From Lasiosphaeris hirsuta (lineage: Eukaryota > Ascomycota > Sordariomycetes > Sordariales > Lasiosphaeriaceae), in contig JAUKUA010000002.1 in NCBI GenBank assembly GCA_030549175.1, forward strand, positions 6,076,001 through 6,140,000: a stretch of 64,000 nucleotides of DNA, read 5' to 3'. Positions 10,699-22,900 of this stretch are shown here, piece by piece. A program made the translations under genes and the position numbers. Numbering within the stretch: position 1 is the first letter of the stretch; every line of letters starts with the position of its first letter. Below the pieces are notes generated by a model, which worked only from the letters and a program-made list of their open reading frames with translations, was not told the DNA's origin and did no database searches.

Positions 10699-11221
10699 CG
10701 CTTATTGTTTAGAATTGGGGATTCAAGAGCTGAGGGGTAGATTAGGTCCCAGTGGTGGTGTATGGAAAGACTCTTTGTGCAGCCTGTTGGGTTTGGAGTG
10801 CAAATGGCTGCGGTGAGTCGGAGCGGCAATCTGCACATGACTGCAGGCCCGGCCGGATGCAACACCGGGCGGGTATCGCACCCCCCCCCCGGTCCGCATA
10901 CCTTGCGGGGCAACCATCCGAGGTCGGACAGATAGCAGTTCCGAATATCTTGCGGAGACGTGTAAGAGATAAGAGTATGCCATCAAGAACTTTTAAATGA
11001 ATATGGGCTGTAAGCAGGTTTCGGTGTCCGGGATTCGAAGTTGCTAAAAGTGGCCCTGGACTACAGGCGGTTAGGCCTATAGGCACAGCGGGCGACCATA
11101 CACGATCCAACATCTCAACCCAAGACAATTCTTTCCGTGGGCGACTGGGCTGGTATTTGGGCGGCGACTATTCAACGTGAAATCTCGTCTTACTGCCAGT
11201 GCGCTTCAATGGTGATGCGTG
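10699..11221. other. Intergenic, promoter side of MFS gene
   Basis: Upstream of the MFS start and downstream of the aminotransferase pseudogene. Contains a C10 run at 10881-10890. No gene recognised. Confidence 0.4.
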
Positions 11222-12091
11222 TTATGTCCATCCCCCCTTTTTTGCACGTTCGCAGAGCTGAAGCAGAGTCCTTGCAGCCCACTCGACATCATCGAGCGTC
11301 AGGTTAGATCTGATTACTGACCCTGCACCAGAACTGGCCGTCGTAGAATTTGATTGGGAGATACGTCTCGTACTCAGCAGGCGTGAGCTCCTGCATCAAC
11401 TTGGCGGCCTTCCGTCCACAGCTCTTGTCGATGGCGAGTTCCACGGGTGTCAGGGGCAGTCGCACGTTGGTGAAGCAACAGCGCTGAAACGAGCTTGACG
11501 AGCCCCCAAGGACCCCGGTGTCTAGAATCTCGGCCACTCTAGCTCCGCCCTGACGTGCAATTTCTTCGCAATACTTACGGATCCTGGCTTCGCCGCCGCA
11601 AACCTCCGACCTGAACTTGAGCGCCAGGGGGATGCAGCAGTACGGCGTGTTGTCTGTCGTCGACACTTTGTCGAAGAGCCGGGAGAGGACTCGTGCAGGT
11701 CCATCTGTAAGCATCCCTGGGCTGGTAGCCCCAGGACGTTGGAAGGGTGGACGATATCAGCTTTTGATTCCGGAAGAGACGTACAAAACGGCGCACCCTC
11801 TGGGGACCGTGAACCACCTGTCAAATATCAGTGCTGGGACAGGTTAAACTTGAGAGTTGGGCATACTTGTAGCAGTTGCTGATCATGAAATCCGGTCCGA
11901 TTTCGCCGAGGGTCGTCAGGTCGTGCTTCGGTTTCGAGCTGGAGCTGTCGTTGGTACTCCTAAACCATTTTCGGTGTCGTTCCGAATGAGCCATGATTGA
12001 GCGGCTGATATCCCTCAGGAAATGAGAAATGTTTGAAGCGAATTTCAGCTCCAAATTGGGAGAGCTTGATATCCGGCCTTTGCGCATCCAT
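11222..12091 (-). pseudogene. Class-V aminotransferase pseudogene (isopenicillin N epimerase-like)
   Basis: Fragments of a PLP-dependent class-V aminotransferase lie in correct order. They are the N-terminus from ATG 12091 with LNHGSFGTTPKMV, the PLP-lysine region FMISNCYKW joined through a 51-nt intron to TVPRGCAVLYV, then LISSTLPTSWGY, KVSTTDNTPYCCIP, LKFRSEVCGGEARIRKYC and a C-terminal DDVEWAARTLLQLCERAKK ending at a TAA at 11222. Defects are a TAG at 11960-11962, loss of the section between the N-terminus and the PLP lysine (well over 100 residues in the family), and at least three frame changes (between YV and LIS, between SWGY and LFDKV, and one extra base near the end). Bacterial and fungal relatives act on amino acids or cysteine derivatives; this copy cannot make such an enzyme. 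The nonsense codon is explained by one C-to-T change. Confidence 0.75.
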
Positions 12092-12924
12092 GGCAGCTTT
12101 GCTACATGCTGCTCGACAGCGGCGGGTGGTGACAGGAATGCGGCTGGTGGGAGGTTGATCTGTCTCGGATGAAAAGAGAGAGAGAGAGAGACCTTCATCA
12201 GCGGGGTGGTTAGTCGAACAGACAGCCGGCGCGGGGCAAAACGGCCTTGCTGGATCTGCAAAAATGCTCTAGAATCTGTTGTCGGCGGGTCCGAAGAAGC
12301 GAGATACCATTCCCCGAGTCCTGATTAGGCCACTTATTGTTCCACTTATTGTTGGTGCTCTTGCCACTCTGTTTTGGATAAATAGACGCCCACGTCCACC
12401 TGATGCATGGTTTGCCCGGCGTGCATTTCGTCGGATTCCGCGGGTGGCCGTTGCTGAGCACCCAGTGCGACTCAGCGGCCTGCACCGGACAGCGGACCTC
12501 GTCAGCCGGTCTCGAAATAGTTATTGGTCCCCGCTAGGCCTCCCCCAACCCTAGCTGCTGAACAAACAAAACTAGACAGCCTGTGTCTGCTCGAAGTCGG
12601 GGCACTTTCAGATCCCGAGCTGCCTCCCAGCATCAAACCAAATTCGGCACGCCACTCAAGTGCGCAGCTCGTAACGCACGGGATCCTGTGCTCATAAAAT
12701 CACCCTTGGACTCGACTCAATGCCAACATGGAGGCAAGTGGAGTGGGTGGACCGAGACACCCCCTTGCTGCACGTTGCCAGGGGCAACAGCGCTGCGCAT
12801 GCAATGCTCCTCCTCCCTGTAGCTGTCCCAAGCAATCGAAAACGGCCAGTTAGCTTGCAGAAGCAAGAGAGCAGTGCCGGCCCGGGGGTCTGTTGGCAAA
12901 TGTTGTGTGTTCTGTACGCTCAAC
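12092..12924. other. Intergenic with (AG)n microsatellite
   Basis: No gene recognised. A dinucleotide (AG)8 run lies at about 12175-12190. Short open frames here have no family resemblance. Confidence 0.4.
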
Positions 12925-13813
12925 CTAACCCCCCCCGCCAGCTCCGATAAACAGCACCAGGACAGCAGCATACGCCGCCGTATACGCAACAGCCTCTTTC
13001 GGCTGCGAGTCCTCCATGACCATTGCCAGCCCAGCGGCGACCAAAACCACGAAGCAGGTCGTCGTGGCCAGCTTCGCGAGATTTGTCGGATGCAGCACCA
13101 TGATGAGCATTGGAATAACCAAGGCGAGGCCAGCACCGAGGGCCGTAACGAGGCGGGACCACAAGGCCTTTTTAGCCTTAGCCACTTTCTGCCTTACCAT
13201 GTCTGAGGTAGCTTGGTTCATAGCCTGTAGCAACGCCTCGCCTGTTGTCTTGGTGATTTGATCGATTTGCTCCCCGAGGCTTTGGGCTTCTTCCGAGTCT
13301 GCTGGTAAGTGGGCAAGCTTTGATCGGGCATCATCGAGGGCTCTTATCTCCTTGATGACCTCGCTCAAGAGCTTTTTGGTCGCAAAGAGGGATTCACCCT
13401 CGGTTCGGAAAGTGCGGTAGTCTCGAAGAGCGCTAACTACTCGTCGTGTCAATGGAGCCTTGAGCTTTCTGTCACGCAGTTGAAGCATATGCGCACTGAC
13501 AGTATGCAGACAGATCTTTGAGAACCGTTTCCGATACTATTGTATCATGGAGAAATTCATTTTCTGAATGTTGAAGCAGTTTGTACCGAGACCATAATAT
13601 GTTGTATCGATGGAGAAATTCGAGCTTCAGCATTTCGTCATCCCAATTACGGACACCTCTTTCGGAATGTTCAAGCATGTTCACGGGTCGGCTCATGGAG
13701 TCATGCCAATCATTTGGACGAGTATTTTCTTCTGATGAGATAGGCACGTCTCTGAGCACATTCCTGGGCTGATTGGAGCCCTTTTCGTCATTCGAGGAGG
13801 CACTAGATGCCAT
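12925..13813 (-). CDS. DUF6594-type membrane protein, apparently frameshifted
   Basis: Two overlapping frames make up one recognisable protein. The first (13813 to about 13475) has a Ser-rich polar start and a helical region with LHRYNILWSRYKLLQHSE. The second continues with LQLRDRKLKAPLTRR, DYRTFRTEGESLF, a coiled-coil-like helix and three closely spaced hydrophobic segments ending YAAVLVLFIG. The C-terminal three-helix bundle with a final AVLVxFIG motif is what I know as DUF6594, a fungus-specific family of unknown function common in accessory genomes. The two parts are in different frames at about 13480 and no intron of credible size bridges them: the only phase-correct GT...AG is 28 nt. 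So either one base was gained (true pseudogene) or the assembly has an indel. No signal peptide is visible. Confidence 0.6.
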
Positions 13814-15230
13814 GATTTTACAGGGTCAGGCTGTAGAGAATTGGGTGAGTGAAGTGGCGAGTCGATATGAACGTTGAATTTTTAGGAAACCGAGTGTGGT
13901 TCTGTGTGTTTGGGCTGGGCTTTCTGCCCAGTTCAGTATAGTCTTGGTTGGCCTGGCGCTGGAGGTACATAACGGTCTTGCTGCCCAACGTCGTCTGATC
14001 AGGGTTATGCATGCTCCGGGGTTTTGCGCGTTGACAGCATCTTCATAGGTTGCAAACGGCAGAAAGTGATTGGCTTTCTGTTGGGCATGCGAGCACACTT
14101 CCAAGCAAAAAGGTGTGTCAAACTGTTTTTATTGCTGCTAATGAGAAAGAAATGAAGGCCAGGATCTTGCAGATCCTGGAGGCACAGATGGTGGGCTGAC
14201 TGCACGCTATTCTAGTGGCGGGCCGACCGTGGAGTAATGGCGGGATAACATCGGGAGGTTTTTAATACGCTTTCCGCAGAATGCACTGCATTTATAGCCC
14301 TCTCGGGAGGGTTACAGGCAGAAAGTCATTGTCCAACCCTAACCCTGGGTATTACCTACAAGTATGCTCGTCCGTTCAGCGTCAGCTTTAGACTTCAAAG
14401 ATAGAAAAGGTAGGTACCTAAGTTCGGTGCCCCCTCTTCTGTTGCTTCTGAACCCCGGTTTTAGAAACAAATATGGCCTTTCCAGATGTGAGAAAGGCCT
14501 CGCACGGTTTGGATAGGTATCTCCCTTTTTGCAAATCAGGGCTGGAGCGTAGCATCGCGGCTGGAAAGCCTCATTGCTTTTCCAATCATATGCCGAGCAA
14601 CAGCACTCGACGTCCAACAAGTGCTTTGTTTTATGGCCGCCCTAGTTAACTTTTCCTTTGCACGGGCCGGTCCGTTTTATGGTGGTCGTCCGGAAGACAA
14701 GCGGAGATCGAAACTTACCGAGACGCAATGAAAGGGGAACGTGGACCAGATGACCAACCGCAAACCATTCAGGGGCACGATTTCCAAGGACACAGGTGAA
14801 TTGCAGGGAGCTTACCTTACCCTCGAGATGGAACCGAGTTTAAACCATTATCCAGACCAAGTCCCACCTATAGCCGAGAACTGCCGATCGCCCCTGGCGC
14901 TGAGGGGAACCCCTGTCGGGTCCATCAACGCTCGTTGCGGTTAGGCTGCGCGATTCTGCGTCCCGAGGCTCAATGCCGAGCCCCCATCCGGACCAAGTCA
15001 GCCAGGCGGGAGCCACAGTCCGCAGCCAATCCGTGGAGAACCCATAACCGACGACGCTACCGTGCGCTACCCCCCCGGACAGCCTCAACTTACCCCGGAA
15101 ACGACCAGACCGCCACGGCGGGGGAGGAATGGGGGAGGGGACCTCTTAAGGTTGACCGTTTCCTGGCTGAAAACTGCCACTTTTTCTTTTCACTTTTCTC
15201 GACAGCCTGCAAAAACCCCCCAAAACGACC
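13814..15230. other. 1.4-kb intergenic region
   Basis: Upstream of both the DUF6594 gene and the acyl-CoA synthetase. No gene, tRNA or mobile element recognised. A CCCTAACCCT run at 14336-14347 resembles two telomere units only. Confidence 0.4.
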
Positions 15231-17186
15231 ATGTCCGTCGCCAAAACAAACGACGTGGCCTATTCGGGCGGGCCCCCCGGCCACCTGCCGCCGTGCAGCA
15301 CCTACGAATGGTCGGTTTCCCAGCCCTTCGAGTCGCAAAACGACTTCACACCCGCGGCGCACCGCGTGCCGCGCATCGAGGACAGCCGGCCCATCTTCGT
15401 TGACAACGCAACAAGTACGTACCTCTCCCCACATGACTGGCATCCAACCCTGACTAACCCCCTCCCAGACCGCACCCTCACATACGGACGCATCGCCGCC
15501 GACAGCCTGCGCATCGCGTCGGCCCTACAGCACCTGCACGGGCTCTCGGCAACCGACATCATCAAGCTGCCGCCGACGCCGTCGTGCCCGGCAGGACCCG
15601 AGGTCGCGCCCGTGGTGCTCCTTCAGCTGCCCAACTCACTGGCCTTCTCGCCGCTGCTCCTCGGCGTCTTCGCCGCCAACCTGACGGCGACCCTGGTCTC
15701 CCCCGCGCTGACGGCCGCCGAGGTCGGCTGGATCTTGCAGAACGCGCGGCCGCACGTCATCATCACCGCCAAGGCCTGCCTGGGCGCCATGCGGGAGGCC
15801 ATCGCGGCCCAGGAGGACCGTGCGTATTTCGACGCCGTGCCCGTGCTCGTGCTAGATGCGGTCGCGGATGCGTACCCCGCGCCGTGGACGCCGCCGCCGG
15901 CGGGCGAGCGGTCCTGGCGGGAGCTGTTGGCCGAAGAGCCCCGTGGGGTGAGGCCTGTGTTTGACCCCGCTAGCGCGGGGACGAGGACCGCGGTTATTTT
16001 GTGGTCGTCGGGGACGTCAGGGCGGTCCAAGGGCGTGCTGCTGTCGCATACCGCCATTAATTTCAGCATGGCGTGTGTTTGGCACGATGCCGATTACTAC
16101 CCTGGGCAGGAGAGGCAGAGGTGGTTGGGATATGTGCCATTTTATCACGTGTTCGGGTTGTGTAATGTCTTGTTGCTAGCATTTTGCGCGGGCGCAACGG
16201 TGTTTGTGATGCCGACGTTCAGCTTGGACAGGATGCTCGCGGCGATCCCCCAGCGGGAGATTACCTACCTGCACATGGCACCGCCCATTGGGGTCATGTT
16301 GGCCAAGGCACCGAGTGTCGAGAAGTATGCGAAGAGGGATCCGATCACGGGGAAGAACGCGTTCAGCAGTGTTGTATCCGCTGTCACGGGGGGCGCGCCG
16401 CTTGGGCATGAGGTTGTTGTTGAGGTGTACAAGCGGTGCGGGTTCCGCGTTCGGCTAGGATACGGCCTGTCCGAGACGTGTTGCACGTCGATGCAGCGCG
16501 GGATCGGGGAGGATGCGATGAACGCGCAGGCTGGTGAGACGGGGCTGCCGCATTGGGGCGTCGAGCTGATGATTGCCTCGATGGATGGACAGCTTCAGGC
16601 CGCCAAGGTCGACGAGGAGGGCGAGATTCTGGTCCGGGCGCCGAGCATCATGACGGCCTATCTCCCGGTCGGAGTGTTTGCTGGGGCCGAAATCGACATG
16701 TCGACGACCATGGAGTCCATCACCTCGGACGGGTGGTTTCGCACAGGCGATGTGGGTGCGCTGAATGCGCAGGGCAGGTTGCGCATTACAGACCGGCTCA
16801 AGGAGCTCATCAAGGTGCGCGCGTACCAGGTCGCGCCTGCCGAGCTGGAGGCGGTGCTGTGCAGCAGCGAATCTGTTGCCGACGCTGGTGTCATCGGCGT
16901 CTACGACAAGTCGGAGGCGACCGAGTGGCCGCGCGCCTTCGTTGTCCCGAGACAGGTCGGCAAGACGCGGGCGGAGTTGGAGGTCTTGGCTGCCGAGCTC
17001 AAGGCGCTCGTGGAGGAGAGGACGACCAAGTACAAGTGGCTGGTGGGCGGCATTGTCTTTGTCGACCAGATCCCCAAAAGCCCCAGCGGCAAGATCCTGA
17101 GGCGGTTGCTGAAAGATGGAGGAAACGGCACTCAGGGCGTCGAGATGGTTTTGTACAAGCCCAAGAGGAGATGGCCCAAGTTGTGA
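15231..17186 (+). CDS. Acyl-CoA synthetase / 4-coumarate:CoA ligase-like (ANL family)
   Basis: ATG 15231, one 54-nt intron at 15415-15468 (gtacgt, ctgac branch, cccag; in frame and stop-free, so easily missed), 633 residues. ANL signatures appear in order: the nucleotide-binding loop ILWSSGTSGRSKGVLLSH, VPFYHVFGL, LGYGLSETCC, DGWFRTGDVGALNAQGRL, the hinge RLKELIKVRAYQVAPAELEA and the C-terminal catalytic-lysine motif PKSPSGKILRR. The enzyme should activate a carboxylic acid to the acyl-adenylate and then the CoA thioester; the closest type is 4CL-like / medium-chain acyl-CoA ligase. The protein ends WPKL; a final PKL is a weak variant of the peroxisomal PTS1 signal, so peroxisomal import is possible. 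It is intact and stands alone next to the AT-rich repeat block. Substrate cannot be predicted. Confidence 0.85.
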   Translation: MSVAKTNDVAYSGGPPGHLPPCSTYEWSVSQPFESQNDFTPAAHRVPRIEDSRPIFVDNATSTYLSPHDWHPTLTNPLPDRTLTYGRIAADSLRIASALQHLHGLSATDIIKLPPTPSCPAGPEVAPVVLLQLPNSLAFSPLLLGVFAANLTATLVSPALTAAEVGWILQNARPHVIITAKACLGAMREAIAAQEDRAYFDAVPVLVLDAVADAYPAPWTPPPAGERSWRELLAEEPRGVRPVFDPASAGTRTAVILWSSGTSGRSKGVLLSHTAINFSMACVWHDADYYPGQERQRWLGYVPFYHVFGLCNVLLLAFCAGATVFVMPTFSLDRMLAAIPQREITYLHMAPPIGVMLAKAPSVEKYAKRDPITGKNAFSSVVSAVTGGAPLGHEVVVEVYKRCGFRVRLGYGLSETCCTSMQRGIGEDAMNAQAGETGLPHWGVELMIASMDGQLQAAKVDEEGEILVRAPSIMTAYLPVGVFAGAEIDMSTTMESITSDGWFRTGDVGALNAQGRLRITDRLKELIKVRAYQVAPAELEAVLCSSESVADAGVIGVYDKSEATEWPRAFVVPRQVGKTRAELEVLAAELKALVEERTTKYKWLVGGIVFVDQIPKSPSGKILRRLLKDGGNGTQGVEMVLYKPKRRWPKL

Positions 17187-18634
17187 TTTACTGTAACTAA
17201 GACACGTTTGTAGAGATTTCTTATCGATTATGCATCATGTCGACGGCTGGCGCAGGGCGATACCAATTGGTTGTCGGGACTGCTTCCTGCCACATTTACC
17301 ATGAGCTCCTGCCCCTTGGCCCCCCCGCCCAGACAACATTCGCCATCCCCGCAGGCCATGCTCCCAGACTTTGCTAAGCTGAGGAATCGCAGCTGCCAAT
17401 TCAATCATGGGCGCAAGAAAAGCAAACCAGCAGCCGAAAATGAAACGCCGTTCACGCTATTCGACGCTATCTACGTCTGGGGCCACCCCTCTCGAATAGA
17501 GCGAATAAATCTTTAAACCCTATTTTAAGGTATTATAAATAATATTCAAGTTACATTAAAATATCCTTTACCTAGCCGCAATCACATCTTTCCTAGATAT
17601 TTTCTTTTTAAGAACTCTAGTTAATTAATACCGCGACTACTAGGTAACATAATTTATAACTGAGATAGTCGGTATATTAGTCATACTAAAAGTAAAATTT
17701 ATTTTACTACGATTATCATCTTGAGAGGAAAGGGAAGTTATCTGCTTTCCATATATAGGTATATAGTTGTTACAATCTGTGCACTAGGTACCTAGGTACT
17801 TCGTGTTGAATGAAAGATCGCAAGGTAAAACGCCTAGTTTGGTTATGGTGCAAGGAAGATGGACCGTAGGAGGCAAGTTTCTCAGATAGGATGTCACACA
17901 CTGTCAACCAGATTGCTACCACCAAGGTTTTGGTAGTACTTTGGGATTCAACAGAATGTAATTGCTTGCGTGAGGAATAGGAATCCTCACGCTCCAAGGT
18001 ACCTAAAACGTTGGCTACTTATACTATCTAAGCAAGCAAGGATTGTAAGTAACTTACATCTTAACTCTTCATGCTCTGTTGCTCTCTTACAACGCTGACA
18101 GAGTAAAGGAGTACCTGGCACTGTGGTTGGGGTCTTGCTCTGTGCAGAGTACCCGTAACCCACAGAGCATTCTCGTGATTGGATGCATCCTTGTTCAGTC
18201 ACCTGACGTCCTTCCTGGCTCCTTATGGGTTGTGATAATAGTAAGGTTTGTCCGAGCGCCTTAGCTACTCCTATTTGTAGGGCCTAAAATTAGGCCGATG
18301 GACATACTTAATCTTAGCCCCCATTATTCCAATTCTAAAGCCAAGTTTACATTTTAAGCTAGGATCTTATATCTTATTGTATATAACTTAAAACAAAAGC
18401 TGTGAGGTGACACCATACCCGGTGTTAAGCTTGGATATTATATACCAATCTATCTCGTACCCATATCTAGGCCATAAGAACTTGTAATTAATGCTATGTT
18501 AAAGTTAATATTTAAAATATAGATAATAAATACTATTTATAATCTTCTTTCCTACTTTTTCTGTTGGTAATAATTTATTAATCTTATCTAGCCACGTGGC
18601 CATCTGATTTTTTTATTAAGTTTTATATATTATA
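17187..18634. other. AT-rich flank of the retrotransposon array
   Basis: From about 17515 composition drops abruptly to AT-rich sequence full of TA dinucleotides, typical of old RIP-mutated repeats. No gene recognised. The part at 17770-18260 is less AT-rich and may be an older unidentified repeat, but I could not assign it. Confidence 0.4.
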
Positions 18635-18639
18635 TAAAG
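18635..18639. repeat. Left target-site duplication (taaag)
   Basis: The 5 bp taaag directly before the first LTR base are repeated at 34800-34804 directly after the last LTR base, as expected for LTR-retrotransposon insertion. Confidence 0.8.
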
Positions 18640-19967
18640 TGTGACACAGGCCAGCCCACGAAGGTCTAGGGTGTGACAACCACAAGGTGAGATATCAAAT
18701 GAAGAGTCAGACTGCAGAGCTTTAACCTTTTCCTAACTCTCGACTCAACCGTTCAGCGAACCACCCCGACAATTGCTGTTGGTCTAGTTCAGAGCTTTCA
18801 CACGACGAACTCAGGGACTTGATCTTCGCAAGGCTTAATAAAGCTCAAGGTCCGATTCAGAGGTTTAGAACAGAACGGTGAGGGAGTTAACTGTCGCAAT
18901 GCAAAGTGGTGGAGAGCCAGGGAGAAGGAGGTTCAGGGAGATGGAATGATCCAACACAGGATAAGACATAATGCTTCGCAGTTGTAAGTCAGGAGAAACA
19001 GAAGGGTTCACAAGGTTGTATTACCCCTCAGCTTCACTGAAGTTCAGTTGATAATCTTTCTAGGTTTGTCCAAAGAGAACTGGGGAGCTTCTTCCTCTCG
19101 AGGATCCATCGTAGCGTACCTGTCCTACTTATGGAAGGCTATGTATAAGATACAAGGATACTAAAATACCTGAAGGATCCTCCTAGCCGCCCGTCGGTCC
19201 CGAATCTCCTTTCTAGCCGCCTGTCTCTCACGCCTTATAAATCAGCGGCTATAAGCCAAGTGAAGCCGGCTTATCATACGTTAGTCCATAGCCGGTATTA
19301 GTACTTATCCATATAGCTTTAGCGGCATAGTGTCCATTACTACAGGTGTTCCTTCATGTCCTTAGTACTTATGTTAGCCACAAGCCGCTAAGTCCTAAGG
19401 CTAGTGTTTGTTATAGTAACGGTTCCCTTCGTAACTTATACGTGGGGGTCGCGGCTACCTGTTACTACTGAAGCTAGACTCCGGAGAACGTTAGGTTCTA
19501 GGTCTTCTAAAGGAATATTAGCGATAGTGGGGAGGTTTATGATTCGAAAGACTAGCTGTAAAGTCTAAGCTGACTATGTAGGCCTTGACCACGATACTAA
19601 GGTTAAATAGCTTGTCTATGATAAATCTGAAGTTTGATAACGTTACTTAGTACGGGTGAGATCTGTTATATAGCTACTCTAGCTTGTAAGTAGTTCTAGG
19701 TATTCCGTTATGACCTGTAGGTACTTATGAGAATCTACTGACCTATGTGTCGGCTAAGTAGGCTATAAGCTACGTGTAGAATCATATCCCGAGGTTAAGT
19801 TACGTTATAGCTATCTTCTATAATAGTTCCTTTATCTACGTAATCTATGATAGATGTTCGTAAGTTAATAGGTATATACTTCTTATATATAGTTTATGCC
19901 GTTGGTATGTAACTTAGTTAAGGAGGTTAGTGACCTTATTAACCTAGGTAAGCTTACTAGTATGATA
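18640..19967 (-). repeat. LTR copy 1 (left)
   Basis: 1,328 bp. The outer 0.6 kb retains many CA/TG dinucleotides (for example tgtgacacaggccagccc), while the inner part is increasingly converted to TA and ends tatgata, where the right-hand copy still has tgtgaca. Confidence 0.95.
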
Positions 19968-22900
19968 TTATCCTCTCTCCTAGGAGGACTTATCTCGAGT
20001 CCTAAGGTTAATAACCCTAAGGTCCTTAAGCTTACGTAGGTATTTGATATGAAAGTCCCAAAGTTCCTAGGTGTCAGAGAAGTACTTATATAGTTCCTAA
20101 GTTTAATCTTTTTCTTCGGAGTATCTATCTTATTTAACGAGATATTTTATTATCCTTTTTTTAATACGGGAGTTTATGATTTCTTTTATTACGAATTTCT
20201 TAGAGTAAATATCTTCTACTTATTCTAGGACCTAAATAGGGTTAGGGATCGGTTAAGAGCCGGTTTAGAAAGGTTTAATGAGGAAGACATGAAAGGTAGG
20301 ATAAATTTTCTAACGTTCCGGGAGTTCGAGTTTCACGGCTGTGGGAGATATTACCTTAGAGATTTTGAACGGGCTAAGTAACTTTCTATCTAGTTTTTTA
20401 AAAGGTCTCTTAGTCTTAATGTTCCGTGTGTTAAGTATTACTAATTACTTCTTAGTAAAGGAGGGTACTTCTGTTCGCTTCCGATCTATATACTTCTTTA
20501 TCCGTTTTTAAGATTTTTTAAGTGTTTCATAGAGGTTCTCGTAGATTATAGTCATCTAATATGTTATGATTTTACTATGTAGATTATGTATAGATTTATT
20601 AGGTAGATTGTTAACGGCCGGATAATATCCGTAGTTAGTGTAGAAAGGAGAGTTATTAGTAGAAGTCGATCTGATATTATTCTATGTAAATTCGGCTATA
20701 GGTAATAAGATATCTTAGTTGTTTATCTCGTAGTTAATAAAAGCTTTGAGGTAAGCTTCGATATGTTGATTAAGACGTTTAGTTTAGTTATTTATTTTGA
20801 GATAAAATAAGGTTAATATTTTTAACTTAACTTTGACGTATTTAAGAAAGTCGTACTAAAGTCTTATGTTAAACCGTAAATCCTAATTAGAAATAATACT
20901 AAAGGATATACTATGATATTTCTAACATTTATAGGTAAAGAGAGAGATTAAGTCTTTTATCTTCTTAGCGTTATTTTTTAAAGGTATAAAATATATCATT
21001 TTAGTAAAGGTATTAATAATAACCTAGATAGAACTATATCTATTAAAGAGAAGAAGGTCTGTTATAAAGTCTATTGAAATGAGTTTTTATAAGGAATATT
21101 TTAGCTCGATAGGATAAAGTAGTCTGAAAGGAAGGTAATGTCTTAGCTTGTTACTTTGACACTTATGACAGGAGCGTATAAAGTCAGCGACGTCCTTTTT
21201 GAGATTTTGCCAAAATATGTGTTATCTAATAAGTTTAACGGTCTTATCTATATCTATATGGCCTACCACTTTGGTATCGTGTTTCGAGTAGATAATTTAG
21301 ATCTTAAGTTCTTTGTTATTAGAGATTTAAATACGATTCTTTATAAATAAGATTCCGTCTTCGTTAGTTATATCTTTTCTAAGAGAAACTAAAGCCTTTT
21401 AATAAGTCTTGTCTGTAGGGGTAGTAACTTTAATCTACTTAAAGAATTCTTTGTTTTATTTTAATATTAAAATGTTATAAAGACGTACTTTTGAGAGTAT
21501 AAATATAAAAGCTTCAGAGTATAAAAAATACTTTTTGTTTAAAATAAAGGTTATTAATTGGTTTTTATCCCTTCTTTCCGAAAGATACTCTTTGTACTGT
21601 GAGAGAGTATCTACCTTGATATTCTATATGCCGGGATGGAAATTAATAACGAAATCGAAGGTGGCGAGTTGCTAAGCCTATTAGACTTGGCGGCGGTTAA
21701 GAACCTTAGTAATTTAGAAGTATTCTAGATTATAGTAGTTTAAAAAGACTTCGATACGGTACTTAGCTCCCTCAAAGTAATGTCTTTAATGTTAGAAGTA
21801 ATTAACTATTACTAAAAGTTCTTTGTTATAGATCTTATAGTTAATTTCTATAGAGATTAGTTTTCTTAAGTAAAACGCCATAGGATGTATCTTACTGTCA
21901 TCTTACTTCTGTAACATTATTTTACTTAACGTATAGTCTGATATGTTAGGTTTGATAATAGGTAGTCTATTAAAGTCGAAATAGACTAAAATAGGGGCTT
22001 TAGTAAAGGCTTTTTTTAACGCTTTAAATGTTATGTTTATCTGATTGTTCTATGTCTAGGTTTTCTAAGTAAGGTTTATAAAATCAGTAAGTAGCTTAGT
22101 GATATGTAAATAGTCCCTGATATAATACTTATAGAAGTTTATAAATTTATTAAATTACTAGACTTCTTTTACCGATTTTAGTTATTTTTATAAAAGAATA
22201 TATTTTATCTTATCCTTTGATATTACGATACCTTTAGTACTAATGATATAGCCTAGGTACTTTAATTCCTTAGTATCCTATATACATTTAGTAGGGTTAA
22301 TAACTAGGTTATACTTCTGGAGTCGCTTAAGGACTTTAACGACAATTTTATCATATTCCGTTTTAGAACTTATATAGATGAGGAGGTTATTAATATAAGA
22401 TAAGAAACCTTAATCGATAAGGTCTCGAAAGATATGATTTATTATATTTTAGAAGGTAATAAAAGTATTAGTAAAGCCGAAGGATATTATATTAAACTCG
22501 AAAAGACTATAATAGGTTCGGAACGATATTTTCTATTCGTGACCCTCTTTTATTCAAATCAAATTAAAACCCGATTTCAGATCTATCTTTATAAAAATAA
22601 CAGATCTAGTAAGGACGTCTTAAAGTTCGGTAATAAGGGATAGTAAGTAGTAGTTTTTAATAGTTCGTTCGTTAATTCTTTAGTAATCGACTATAAGACG
22701 GAGATTTTCTAAGTCCCTTATTACCGCCTTTTCTAATAATACTTCCTTATCTACGAAGAAAATAAGCAAAGAACATAGTAATTTTAATTCCCGTATCTTA
22801 CCTTCTTTAAGCATTTGGTCTAGCTATTTACGAAGGATTTTCTTTTCTAAAGGTAACATAAGATAAAGAAGTTCCCATAAAAGCTTCTTATCTCCGATAA

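Noticed and set aside
14336..14349. Telomere-like CCCTAACCCT
   Set aside because: Only two units; genes and repeats continue on both sides, so it is not a chromosome end and may be chance.
17770..18260. Possible solo LTR in the left AT-rich flank
   Set aside because: TGTTGAAT-like start on the minus strand but no matching end, duplication or second copy in the window.
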